From: Hymenobacter wooponensis
GTDB lineage: Bacteria; Bacteroidota; Bacteroidia; Cytophagales; Hymenobacteraceae
Length of the DNA: 64,000 nt
Direction of reading: 5' to 3'
Assembly: GCF_004745865.1 (NCBI RefSeq)
Contig: NZ_SRKZ01000007.1
Span: forward strand, 62,001-126,000
A model generated the notes under the pieces. That model was not told the origin of the DNA. It saw only the letters and a list, made by a program, of their open reading frames with translations, and made no database searches. The translations under genes were made by a program, and so were the position numbers. Within the stretch, counting starts at the first letter, position 1. The number at the start of each line of letters is the position of its first letter. Of the stretch, positions 25,143-32,740 are shown piece after piece.

Positions 25143-25970
25143 ATGGGGCACCGCTTTACTACTTGTATACTAGCTGGGTTGCTGGCCTCGCTAGCCAGCG
25201 TGCCTGTACAGGCACAGAAGCAGCGCGCTGCCGCGCCTGATTCTACCGCGCCACCCTCCTACCGCCTCTCCCAGTATTACCGCGTGCTGGGCCGAGATAG
25301 TGCGGCGTTCTTTTACAGCCAGGACTATGAGCTGACGCTACCAGGTTGTGCCGTTATTTGGCGGGAGGCCAAGGTAGATAGCGCTACAGGGCGCTTCCGG
25401 GGCTTTGTGCGCGACTACTGGCTCAACAACACCAAGCCTGCTCTCAAGGGGGCCTACAATGCAGCAGGGCGCAAAGAGGGGCCTTTCGAAATTTACCATC
25501 CAGACGGGACGCTGGCCGCTAGTGGCAACTACCGCAACGGCCGCATGATTGGCAACTGGGCCTACTGGTATCCCTCGGGCGCAAAACGGCAGGTCCTGAG
25601 CTTCGGCGACGGCAGCCTGCTGCTGGTGCAGCAATTTTGGAATGAGGCGGGCGAGCAATTGGCCACGAACGGCAACGGCACGTGGTACCGGGTAGAAGAA
25701 GGTGTGTGGATGGGAGGGCCAGTACTCAACGGTATGCCTGAAGGCCGATGGCTGGTGAAGGAGGTGAAAGAGGTAAAGGGCCAGCAGAAAATTTTAGCCC
25801 AGGAAAACTTCCGGAAAGGCCGGTTCTCCAGCGGTATGATCAGGGGCACGGGCCTGTACTACACCAACCAGTCTACCATTTATATCACTGACTGGGACAA
25901 CTATAGTCAGGCCGAGCAGGTTAAAATCCAGCCGGCCTGTACGCCTAAAAGCCCGCAGCCCGCGCCTTAG
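25143..25970 (+). CDS. Exported MORN/YwqK-like repeat protein
   Basis: The 275-residue protein starts with a signal peptide (MGHRFTTCILAGLLASLAS ... VQAQ) and contains tandem MORN-like strands of the form GPFEIYHPDGTLAASGNYRNG and GNWAYWYPSGAKRQVLSFGDG, as in the YwqK family. The function is unknown; such repeats often mediate surface or envelope contacts. I use ATG 25143 because the upstream TTG 25080 would precede this signal peptide. Confidence 0.72.
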   Translation: MGHRFTTCILAGLLASLASVPVQAQKQRAAAPDSTAPPSYRLSQYYRVLGRDSAAFFYSQDYELTLPGCAVIWREAKVDSATGRFRGFVRDYWLNNTKPALKGAYNAAGRKEGPFEIYHPDGTLAASGNYRNGRMIGNWAYWYPSGAKRQVLSFGDGSLLLVQQFWNEAGEQLATNGNGTWYRVEEGVWMGGPVLNGMPEGRWLVKEVKEVKGQQKILAQENFRKGRFSSGMIRGTGLYYTNQSTIYITDWDNYSQAEQVKIQPACTPKSPQPAP

Positions 25971-26025
25971 TTACGTTGCTACTTAACTGCTGGCACGAAT
26001 ACCACTGCCATCTTACTCTCTTCTA

Positions 26026-27291
26026 ATGTCTTCTTCCGCTCCTATAGTTATCATCGGGGCCGGCATGGCCGGGCTGGCCTGCGCCTGCTACCTCCACCGC
26101 GCTGGCCGTCGGGTGCTGGTACTCGAAGCCAGCGACGCCGTTGGGGGCCGCGTCCGGACGGATATCACCCCCGAAGGCTTCCGGCTGGATCGGGGCTTTC
26201 AGGTGTTGCTCACTAAGTACCCCGAGGTACAGCATCTCATTGACTACGGGGCTCTTAATTTGAAAGCCTTTCGCTCGGGAGCTGTTATCCGGCTCGCTGA
26301 TGGCCGCGAAACAACAGTGCAGAACCCGCTGCAGAAACCTACTGCGGCCTTTACTTCCCTGCTTTCGCCCATTGGCACCCTAGAAGACAAACTCCGCATT
26401 CTGAGCCTGACGCGCCATGTAAGCCAGTACACCAGCGGGCAGCTTATCAGCCGCAACTCCACCAACACCCAAGACACTCTCGCGTTTTTGCGAGAGTATG
26501 GCTGGAGCGAGCAGATCATCGACAACTTCTTCCGGCCCTTCTTCGGCGGCGTGTACCTGGACCGTAGCCTGACCACGGCGGCTAACTTCTTTGAGTTTGT
26601 GTTCCAGCAATTTGCCCAAGGTGATGCTGTTGTGCCCGCTTTGGGCATCCAGCAGATTCCGGAGCAGCTTGCCCAACGCTTGCCTGCCGGCACCATCCGG
26701 CTTAACTCGCCCGTGGATGCCATCAACGGCAACACCGTGCGCCTCTGGACCGACGAAACCATTGAGGCGGCTGCCGTGGTAGTAGCCGTAGATGGCGAAG
26801 CCGCCAAAAAGCTTCTACCCCCTTCTGATGAGGCGCCCGCCACTACCTGGCGCCGCACTACCTGCACCTATTTCGCGGCCCCTCACTCCCCCGCCCGCCA
26901 CGATAAGCTGCTGCGCCTCAATGCCGCCCCCGATGCGCTGGCGCATAATGTGAGCTTCTCCTCGGATGTTTCCCCCGACTATGCGCCCTTCGGGCAAACG
27001 TTGGTTTCAGTTAGCACTCAGGGCGAACATGGCCTAGCCGAAGAGGAGTTGACGGGCCGTCTGCTTCAGGAGCTTACGGCTTGGTTTGGCCCGCAAGTGA
27101 GCCAATGGCGCCACCTGCGCACCTACTTCATTCCGCAGGCGCTGCCCGTGTACGCGGCCGGCCAGCCTGCCCGCCAAACCCTGAAAGTTGCCGATACCCT
27201 TTACCGCTGCGGCGACTACACCTCTTACCCCTCGCTCAACGCCGCCATTGCTACCGGCCGTGAGGTGGCGGAGATGTTGCTGGCCGGGTAG
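26026..27291 (+). CDS. FAD-dependent oxidoreductase of the amine oxidase / protoporphyrinogen oxidase type
   Basis: The FAD-binding Rossmann motif is at the N-terminus (IVIIGAGMAGLACACYLHRA, then LEASDAVGGRVRTD). A C-terminal FAD motif is present (YRCGDYTSYPSLNAAIATGREVA). Length is 421 residues, within the range for phytoene-desaturase/PPOX-like proteins of Bacteroidota. The substrate cannot be told from sequence. It stands alone; a palindromic element follows. Confidence 0.82.
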   Translation: MSSSAPIVIIGAGMAGLACACYLHRAGRRVLVLEASDAVGGRVRTDITPEGFRLDRGFQVLLTKYPEVQHLIDYGALNLKAFRSGAVIRLADGRETTVQNPLQKPTAAFTSLLSPIGTLEDKLRILSLTRHVSQYTSGQLISRNSTNTQDTLAFLREYGWSEQIIDNFFRPFFGGVYLDRSLTTAANFFEFVFQQFAQGDAVVPALGIQQIPEQLAQRLPAGTIRLNSPVDAINGNTVRLWTDETIEAAAVVVAVDGEAAKKLLPPSDEAPATTWRRTTCTYFAAPHSPARHDKLLRLNAAPDALAHNVSFSSDVSPDYAPFGQTLVSVSTQGEHGLAEEELTGRLLQELTAWFGPQVSQWRHLRTYFIPQALPVYAAGQPARQTLKVADTLYRCGDYTSYPSLNAAIATGREVAEMLLAG

Positions 27292-27300
27292 CCCCTTACA

Positions 27301-27409
27301 TAGCACGGCATCCTGAGTGCAGCGAAGGATCTTGTCACGGGAGCACGAGGCGCTAGGCCAGTTGCTTCAACGCAATAAGATCTTTCGCTGTACTCAGGAT
27401 GACGTGCTA
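27301..27409. repeat. Palindromic intergenic element (CATCCTGAGTGCAGCG family)
   Basis: TAGCACGGCATCCTGAGTGC begins the left arm and ACTCAGGATGACGTGCTA ends the right arm; GCGAAGGATCTT and AAGATCTTTCGC pair within. A CTAGGCCA site is at the loop. It lies between two convergent genes, so it may also act in termination. Confidence 0.78.
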
Positions 27410-27441
27410 CTTGGGTTAAGTGCGCCACGTAGGGCCACTGC

Positions 27442-28212
27442 CTAGCTGCTGAACTCCACCAGTGTGGGGCAGTGGTCGGAGTGCACTACGTCGCGCAGCA
27501 AATGAGCTTCATGCACGCGCGGCACCAGTTCTTTATCTACCAGTAAGTGGTCGAGGCGCCAGCCTACGTTGCGGGCGCGGGCGCCGGCACGGTACGTCCA
27601 CCAAGAATAGTGGCCTACGGCGTCGCCGTGGTGGTGGCGGAAAGTGTCCACGAAGCCATCTTGCAGGAAATCGGCGAACCACTGCCGCTCCTCGGGGGTG
27701 AAGCCGGGGCTTTGCTGGTTGGCCTTGGGGTTATGCAGGTCGATGTCGCGCTGGCAGCAGTTGAAGTCGCCTCCAATAACCAGCGGCGGGGCTCCGGCTG
27801 CCTGCAGTTCCCGCACGTAGCGCCGGAAGAAGTGCAGCCACTCTACCTTAAACGCCTGTCGCTCGGGGCCGCTGGTGCCGGAGGGCATGTATACGTTCAG
27901 CACCGAGCAGTCGGGGAAATCAAGCCGTAGCACCCGGCCCTCGTCATCGTAGAGGGCCGTGCCGCAGCCATGCACCACATTCAGCGGCACTTGCTTGCTG
28001 AACGTGGCTACCCCACTGTAGCCGGGCTTTTGTGCCGGATGCAAGTAGGCGTGGTAGCCCATAGCCTCAAACCCCGACACATCCAGCGGCTCCCGCCCAG
28101 CCTTGATTTCCTGCAGACACAGTACGTCCGGATTAGCCTCGCGCACCCAGTCTAGCAGCCCTTTACTTAGCGCGGAACGAAGCCCGTTAACGTTGTAGGA
28201 AATGATTTTCAC
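27442..28212 (-). CDS. xth: Exodeoxyribonuclease III (AP endonuclease)
   Basis: Removes nucleotides at abasic sites in base excision repair. Signatures are MKIISYNVNGLRSALSKGLL, VLCLQEIKA (metal-binding Glu), VIGGDFNCCQRDIDLHNP (catalytic Asp/Asn) and SDHCPTLVEF (catalytic His). Length of 256 residues is normal. It lies convergent to the FAD oxidoreductase. Confidence 0.93.
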   Translation of the reverse strand: MKIISYNVNGLRSALSKGLLDWVREANPDVLCLQEIKAGREPLDVSGFEAMGYHAYLHPAQKPGYSGVATFSKQVPLNVVHGCGTALYDDEGRVLRLDFPDCSVLNVYMPSGTSGPERQAFKVEWLHFFRRYVRELQAAGAPPLVIGGDFNCCQRDIDLHNPKANQQSPGFTPEERQWFADFLQDGFVDTFRHHHGDAVGHYSWWTYRAGARARNVGWRLDHLLVDKELVPRVHEAHLLRDVVHSDHCPTLVEFSS

Positions 28213-28226
28213 TAAAAACAGCTCTA

Positions 28227-28265
28227 TAGCCCGTCATGCCTCAACAAGCTCGACATGACGGGCTA
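28227..28265. repeat. Short palindrome TAGCCCGTCATG ... CATGACGGGCTA
   Basis: A 12-bp stem with a loop of about 15 bases separates xth from the gene upstream on the minus strand. It resembles a shortened GTCATG-family element. Confidence 0.65.
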
Positions 28266-28274
28266 GTAAACAAT

Positions 28275-28634
28275 TTATTCGTCCTCCTGCGCGTCGAAGT
28301 ACTCCAGCACGTGCCACTTGAGCATGCGCTCCTGCTCCTTTAGGTTGGCGAAGGGCACAGGGCGCACTAAGCGGTAGTGGGGCCAACCTTCCTCGTCGAC
28401 GTGGTCGAGCTCGTAGTAGCCGGAGTAGCTGAAGATTTTACAGGTGGCAATGTGCATTAGGTCCTGCTTCTGCTCCTTGGTGAAGGGGCCGGCACCCTGG
28501 CCTAGCTCCTGCACACCGATGAGCAGAAGCAGCGCATTCATGTCGGGCTTCTTACCGAACCGCTCGCGCATCTGGTTCATCAGTTCCCACCAGCGCTGCT
28601 CAAACTGCGCTTCGGTTTCCTCTGGATTCAGCAT
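28275..28634 (-). CDS. Conserved protein of unknown function
   Basis: The 119-residue soluble acidic protein (NPEETEAQFEQRWWELMNQM ... ALLLLIGVQELGQGAGPFTKEQKQDLM ... YYELDHVDEEGWPHYRLVRP) has no recognised catalytic motif. Proteins like it occur in Bacteroidota next to AhpD-like genes as here. Its ATG (28632-28634) is 3 bases from the stop of the gene upstream, so the two are co-transcribed and possibly functionally linked. Confidence 0.7.
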   Translation of the reverse strand: MLNPEETEAQFEQRWWELMNQMRERFGKKPDMNALLLLIGVQELGQGAGPFTKEQKQDLMHIATCKIFSYSGYYELDHVDEEGWPHYRLVRPVPFANLKEQERMLKWHVLEYFDAQEDE

Positions 28635-28637
28635 GGC

Positions 28638-29018
28638 CTAGGCCTGGTGCTCGGCGTGAATGGGGGCCGGCGTGGCCGACTCTTCCTTCAGGGCCTCCCA
28701 ATATTCCACGGCACGGCGGAAGTGCGGAATCACGATGCTGCCCCCAATGAGGTTGGCAATGGCAAATACCTCGTACACCTCTTCATCCGTGAGTTTTTCC
28801 TCGTAGCACTTGCCGAGGTGGTACTTGATGCAGTCGTCGCAGCGCAGTACCATGGAGCAGGCCAGGCCTACAATCTCCTTGGTTTTCACCGACAGCGCGC
28901 CTTCCTGGTAGGTATTCGTATCGAGGTTAAAAAACCGCTTAATGACCTTATTATCGGCCGCCATGATCTTTTCGTTCATGCGCTGGCGGTAGTCATTGAA
29001 TTCGGTGACGAGGCTCAT
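28638..29018 (-). CDS. Carboxymuconolactone decarboxylase-family (AhpD-like) protein
   Basis: The 126-residue protein has the CMD/AhpD core VLRCDDCIKYHLGKC with two Cys three apart (about residues 60-63) and a nearby His, as in peroxidase-cofactor proteins. It should act in thiol-based peroxide or redox chemistry. It forms a pair with the downstream unknown gene; the palindrome GGCCTAGGCC covers the stop codon (ending HQA-stop) and comes within one base of the next start codon. Confidence 0.8.
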   Translation of the reverse strand: MSLVTEFNDYRQRMNEKIMAADNKVIKRFFNLDTNTYQEGALSVKTKEIVGLACSMVLRCDDCIKYHLGKCYEEKLTDEEVYEVFAIANLIGGSIVIPHFRRAVEYWEALKEESATPAPIHAEHQA

Positions 29019-29224
29019 AAGTAGTCCGTAAGTTCAGAGTGAAGGAAAAGACGATAACTAGAGCACTAGGCCACTATCGGCCGCTGGGTGCTTTTCATTA
29101 CCGTATTTAAAACTTAAAATTAGGGAGAAGTTCACCAGCATAAGTACCCCGCTGCGGAAGATGCTCGTCTGCTTCAGGTTAGCTACTCGTGTTTTTATAT
29201 CTCCGCTCGCTTCTATCTCCCGAT

Positions 29225-29932
29225 ATGCCTATTCCGGCGCTGCTATCCGACTTCGTTTCGCTGCTGTTCCCGCGCGTGTGCCTAGCCTGCGATGAGCCCT
29301 TGGCGCGGGGCGAAGATCATATCTGCACTCACTGCCGTGCCCAACTTCCCTACACCGACTATCACAAGCTGCCGCCCGCCGAGAACCCTCTGGCCCGGCG
29401 CTTTTGGGGTAAGCTACCCGTTAAGCACACGCTGAGTTACCTGCGCTTCCTGCGCCATGGACGTGTGCAGCACCTGTTGCATCAGCTGAAGTACCAAGGG
29501 CAGCAAGATGTAGGTCGGGTGCTAGGCCACTGGTATGGGCAGGAGTTGCTGGAAGCCGGGTTTGCTCCTGAATTCGACATACTTGTGCCCGTGCCGTTAC
29601 ACCCGCGCAAACTGGCCAAGCGCGGCTACAACCAAGCCGACAGCTTTGCGGAGGGTTTGGCTACTGGCCTAGGCCTCCCCTGGCACGCCACGGCTTTGCG
29701 CCGCACCACCCACACCTCCTCCCAAACTCGCAAAAACCGCCTCCAGCGCTGGCAAAATGTAGCCACCGTGTTTGAAGCTGCCGACTCGGCTGCAGTGGCT
29801 GGTCAACGTGTACTTGTTGTGGATGATGTTCTCACAACTGGGGCTACGCTAGAAGCTTGTGCGGCAGCACTATTGGCAGCTGGTGCCGCAGAAGTTAGCA
29901 TAGCTACCATCGCCACTGCCGACCGACAGTAG
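29225..29932 (+). CDS. comF: ComF-family amidophosphoribosyltransferase-like protein
   Basis: The protein has an N-terminal zinc-finger region (LFPRVCLACDEPL ... HICTHCRAQL) and a C-terminal phosphoribosyltransferase fold with the PRPP-binding loop VLVVDDVLTTGATLEACA. ComF homologues support DNA uptake in some bacteria; here the role is inferred. The start ATG 29225 (MPIPALLSDFVSL) is preferred to the upstream GTG 29189 because it places the zinc finger at the usual distance. Confidence 0.88.
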   Translation: MPIPALLSDFVSLLFPRVCLACDEPLARGEDHICTHCRAQLPYTDYHKLPPAENPLARRFWGKLPVKHTLSYLRFLRHGRVQHLLHQLKYQGQQDVGRVLGHWYGQELLEAGFAPEFDILVPVPLHPRKLAKRGYNQADSFAEGLATGLGLPWHATALRRTTHTSSQTRKNRLQRWQNVATVFEAADSAAVAGQRVLVVDDVLTTGATLEACAAALLAAGAAEVSIATIATADRQ

Positions 29933-29978
29933 TACAGACTGGCTTGGCACGCTGGTGCTTCTCATGATTATACAAAAC

Positions 29979-30012
29979 AAGAGAGCCACCCCTTGCGAGG
30001 TGGCTCTCTTGT
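29979..30012. terminator. Terminator between comF and gldJ (convergent)
   Basis: AAGAGAGCCACC pairs with GGTGGCTCTCTT, with A-rich sequence on the left and T-rich on the right. It likely serves both converging transcripts. Confidence 0.8.
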
Positions 30013-30038
30013 TTGGATCAATTACGAAGCCGTAGTTC

Positions 30039-31295
30039 TTATTTGTTGGAACCGGCGTTGATCATAGCGCAACGGAAACCGATGGTAGCCGTGGCTGAAT
30101 CTTCGGCCATGAAGCGGCGCGTACCGGGCGAGAGCCAGTAGGCCACATCGCGCCAAGAACCGCCTTTGTACACGCGCACGTGGTCGTCGATGAGTGACTG
30201 GTAGCCTTTCTTGTCGTACTTCTCCGAAGGGTCGAGGAAGCCGTTACGACGGAAGGGGTTCAGGTCTTCCACATCTTCAAACGAGAGCGGACGGTAGATG
30301 TCCTGTACCCATTCGTTTACGTTACCAGCCATGTTGTACAGGCCGTAATCGTTCGGTGGGTAGGCATACACGTACTCCGTGATCATAGCACCGTCGTTGA
30401 GCGAGCCAGCAATACCAGCATAGTCACCGCGGCCACGCTTGAAGTTAGCCAAGAACTGGCCCATCTTCTTGCCGTAGGAGTTCCGCACCTGGCGGCCATC
30501 CCATGGGTAGATGCGCTTGTTCTCCTGGTTCTCGTTGCCAGTTTCCTGGGTACCGATCAGCGACTGCGCAGCGTATTCCCATTCAGCCTCCGTGGGCAGA
30601 CGGTAGTTAGGCAGCGTGTTGCCGTTTTCGATGGCAATTTTAGACTTGCCACCGTCTTCTGAAGTACCTTCAGCTGCGGCACCGGCATCCGCCTTCTTCT
30701 TACGCTTGAACAGGCCACCGCCGCCGCTGCTGCCGCTGTCATCAGCGTCGCCAGCTAGGCGCTCGTTTACCTTAGCCGTACGCCAGGTGCAATAGTCGTT
30801 AGCCTGCAGCCAGCTTACACCCACTACAGGGAAGTAGCGGAAGCCGGGATAACGCAGGTAATAATCTACGTAGGGGTCGTTGAACGACAGCTCGCGGGCC
30901 CATACCGTGGTGTCAGGCAAAGCTGACAGGTAGAACTCCTCGGCCGAGTCCTTCCGCACAAAGTGCAGATACTCGAGCCAGTGGATGTTGGCCACCTCGG
31001 CTTCGTCCATGTAGAACGAGGCCAGCGTAACAGTACGCTCGAGGTTGTCGTGGGTCATGGCAACGTCCTCTTCGGCGGAGCCTAGAACGGTACGACCACC
31101 TTCGATAAACACCAGACCGGGTCCATCGGGAATGCCTTGGTAGTCCGCGACTTTCATTCCTTCCTCGGTGTTGTACTCAATGCCCGTGGTGGAGCTGTAC
31201 TTACCGGGTTTCTGGGCCGTAGGCGGACCGCCTTTGCAGGCTGCCAGCGCGCAGGCGCCAACTACAGCAAAGCGCAGGTACTTGGAGAAATTCAT
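30039..31295 (-). CDS. gldJ: Gliding motility / type IX secretion lipoprotein GldJ
   Basis: A lipoprotein (lipobox LAAC, Cys at about residue 20 from the chosen start) with a sulfatase-modifying-factor (FGE/SUMF1) fold. Family-typical stretches are GPGLVFIEGGRTVLGSAEED, FYMDEAEVANIHWLEYLHF, YPGFRYFPVVGVSWLQANDY and YNMAGNVNEWVQDI. GldJ is needed for gliding and T9SS in Flavobacterium johnsoniae and is not an active FGE. An unusual Gly/Ser/Lys-rich insertion is present (SSGGGGLFKRKKKADAGAAA). Start ATG 31295 is used; 31340 would add an unneeded extension. PorP/SprF lies upstream on the same strand. Confidence 0.9.
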   Translation of the reverse strand: MNFSKYLRFAVVGACALAACKGGPPTAQKPGKYSSTTGIEYNTEEGMKVADYQGIPDGPGLVFIEGGRTVLGSAEEDVAMTHDNLERTVTLASFYMDEAEVANIHWLEYLHFVRKDSAEEFYLSALPDTTVWARELSFNDPYVDYYLRYPGFRYFPVVGVSWLQANDYCTWRTAKVNERLAGDADDSGSSGGGGLFKRKKKADAGAAAEGTSEDGGKSKIAIENGNTLPNYRLPTEAEWEYAAQSLIGTQETGNENQENKRIYPWDGRQVRNSYGKKMGQFLANFKRGRGDYAGIAGSLNDGAMITEYVYAYPPNDYGLYNMAGNVNEWVQDIYRPLSFEDVEDLNPFRRNGFLDPSEKYDKKGYQSLIDDHVRVYKGGSWRDVAYWLSPGTRRFMAEDSATATIGFRCAMINAGSNK

Positions 31296-31362
31296 GATTG
31301 AGTTGAAACTACCTGTGAGAAAAGGTTTTAGATAAGGCAAGTTGCTGCAATGATACGGCTTT

Positions 31363-32376
31363 TCAGAACGCCGGACAAGGAATTGACGGGTAATTCCGTC
31401 GTTTTAAACGTCGCCAAGCGGCTTCCAGCATGTCAAACTCTCGAAGGCTCAAAGAAATTTCATGAGCACCTCCTAAATCAGCACTAAACTGACTCAAACT
31501 CACATCGTAGCTATAACCGAGCCGAAAACTACCAACGCTCAACCCCGCAATAGCCGTCAGAATCTGCTGCGGATGGCTAGAACCCGGGAGTGGAATGCCC
31601 CGGTAAACCGCTCCCAGCGTAATGGGCGTCGCAGTAAAATACAACCCGGCCTCTGCCCGCTGCGACCCTCCTTGGTGGGTGTAAGATGCGGTAGGAGAAA
31701 GGCTAATTTCTCTGAACTCCTGCTTAACGTTGGTCTTGAGAAAATAGTATTTATACCCGCCCTGAAAATTTAAGCGCAACGGTAGTTGCGTTTGGGTCAC
31801 GAAGCCTAAATCGGGCTGGTTGATGTGGTGTGCCGAGGCCCCTACCCAGAACTTATCAGTATAGAGCAGCCCCCCCACGCCCGCCGTGAAATAATGCACC
31901 GGCTTATAGTCTACCACTTCCAGCGTTTGGTCGCGTATTATCCCGTCATCGGAAAGCTGGTCGCCGAAGACTAAGTTGCCATAGCTCACGCGCTGCAAGC
32001 CGTAACTTACGGAGGCGCCCCCGCTTAAACTCAGTTGCTCCGTGAGGCGGGCATGATACGCGTACACGCCACCCGCCTGAAACCGCGTATAGCCAATGCC
32101 GCCAGTCCGGTCATAATTCACCAACAGGCCTACGGCACTGCGCTGGTCACGGAGGCGGTAGTCGGCAGCTAACTGGCTGGTCTGGAAAGTGCCGGCTAGA
32201 GTAGGAAACTGGTTGCGGTAGCTGAGCGTGAGGCTGTAGTCGTCGAGCAAGCCTGCGTAAGCAGGGTTTTGGTACATGCGCGTGGCATAGGGCTGCGCGA
32301 AGTACAAATCCTGCGCCTGCGCGGCCCCGCCCATTCCTAAGCCTATAGTTACCAGAGCTGTTAGCCGTCGGAGCAT
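31363..32376 (-). CDS. PorP/SprF-family type IX secretion membrane protein
   Basis: The mature protein begins AQDLYFAQPYATRMYQNPAYAGLLDD, the hallmark start of PorP/SprF outer-membrane beta-barrels, and continues with repeated beta strands (YRLRDQRSAVGLLVNYDRTGG, LYTDKFWVGASAHHINQPD). Such proteins act in the T9SS and in anchoring adhesins. It is the first gene of a probable two-gene unit with gldJ. The start is uncertain: Met 32376 gives a normal signal peptide (MLRRLTALVTIGLGMGGAA), while 32412 or 32469 would extend it. Confidence 0.85.
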   Translation of the reverse strand: MLRRLTALVTIGLGMGGAAQAQDLYFAQPYATRMYQNPAYAGLLDDYSLTLSYRNQFPTLAGTFQTSQLAADYRLRDQRSAVGLLVNYDRTGGIGYTRFQAGGVYAYHARLTEQLSLSGGASVSYGLQRVSYGNLVFGDQLSDDGIIRDQTLEVVDYKPVHYFTAGVGGLLYTDKFWVGASAHHINQPDLGFVTQTQLPLRLNFQGGYKYYFLKTNVKQEFREISLSPTASYTHQGGSQRAEAGLYFTATPITLGAVYRGIPLPGSSHPQQILTAIAGLSVGSFRLGYSYDVSLSQFSADLGGAHEISLSLREFDMLEAAWRRLKRRNYPSIPCPAF

Positions 32377-32740
32377 GGAAGAAGAAACGGAGTACAATCG
32401 ATGGGGGCGCATACCGGGAAACTCTAACGCCCAAAGCGGGTCTTTGGTACGGCCGCTAGGCCACTTCACGGAACTAAAGTGGCCAATTCTTTCATCTTTA
32501 ATAGTAGTCTCTCATTCTTTAGGAGGCAAATAAATAGGGCTGTACTCTCATTTGGCTCTAAGCCAGTACGGTATTAGCCTATTTTTGCACTTGGCTAGTT
32601 GCAACGAAGACGGATGTTTTTACCTCTGTTAAACGTTCGGTAACCTCAGCAGTCAACGATTGTCGTTTACTTGTTGCCGTCTAGGCCATATGCGGCCCAG
32701 CCTTTGCAGTGGCTCCTATCGTCTCCTTCCTTTTATCTAT
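32377..32740. other. Divergent regulatory region between the porP-like and AsmA-like genes
   Basis: The 364-base gap contains a TATTTTTG box reading rightwards, a TTTGG about 25 bases before it, and two CTAGGCC sites. No coding frame is convincing. It likely holds both divergent promoters. Confidence 0.5.
32580..32587 (+). promoter_or_regulatory. Promoter -7 box of the AsmA-like gene (TATTTTTG)
   Basis: TATTTTTG fits TAnnTTTG. TTTGG at 32551 could be its -33 box, although the spacing is a few bases longer than usual. It implies a leader of about 150 bases before ATG 32741. Confidence 0.55.
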
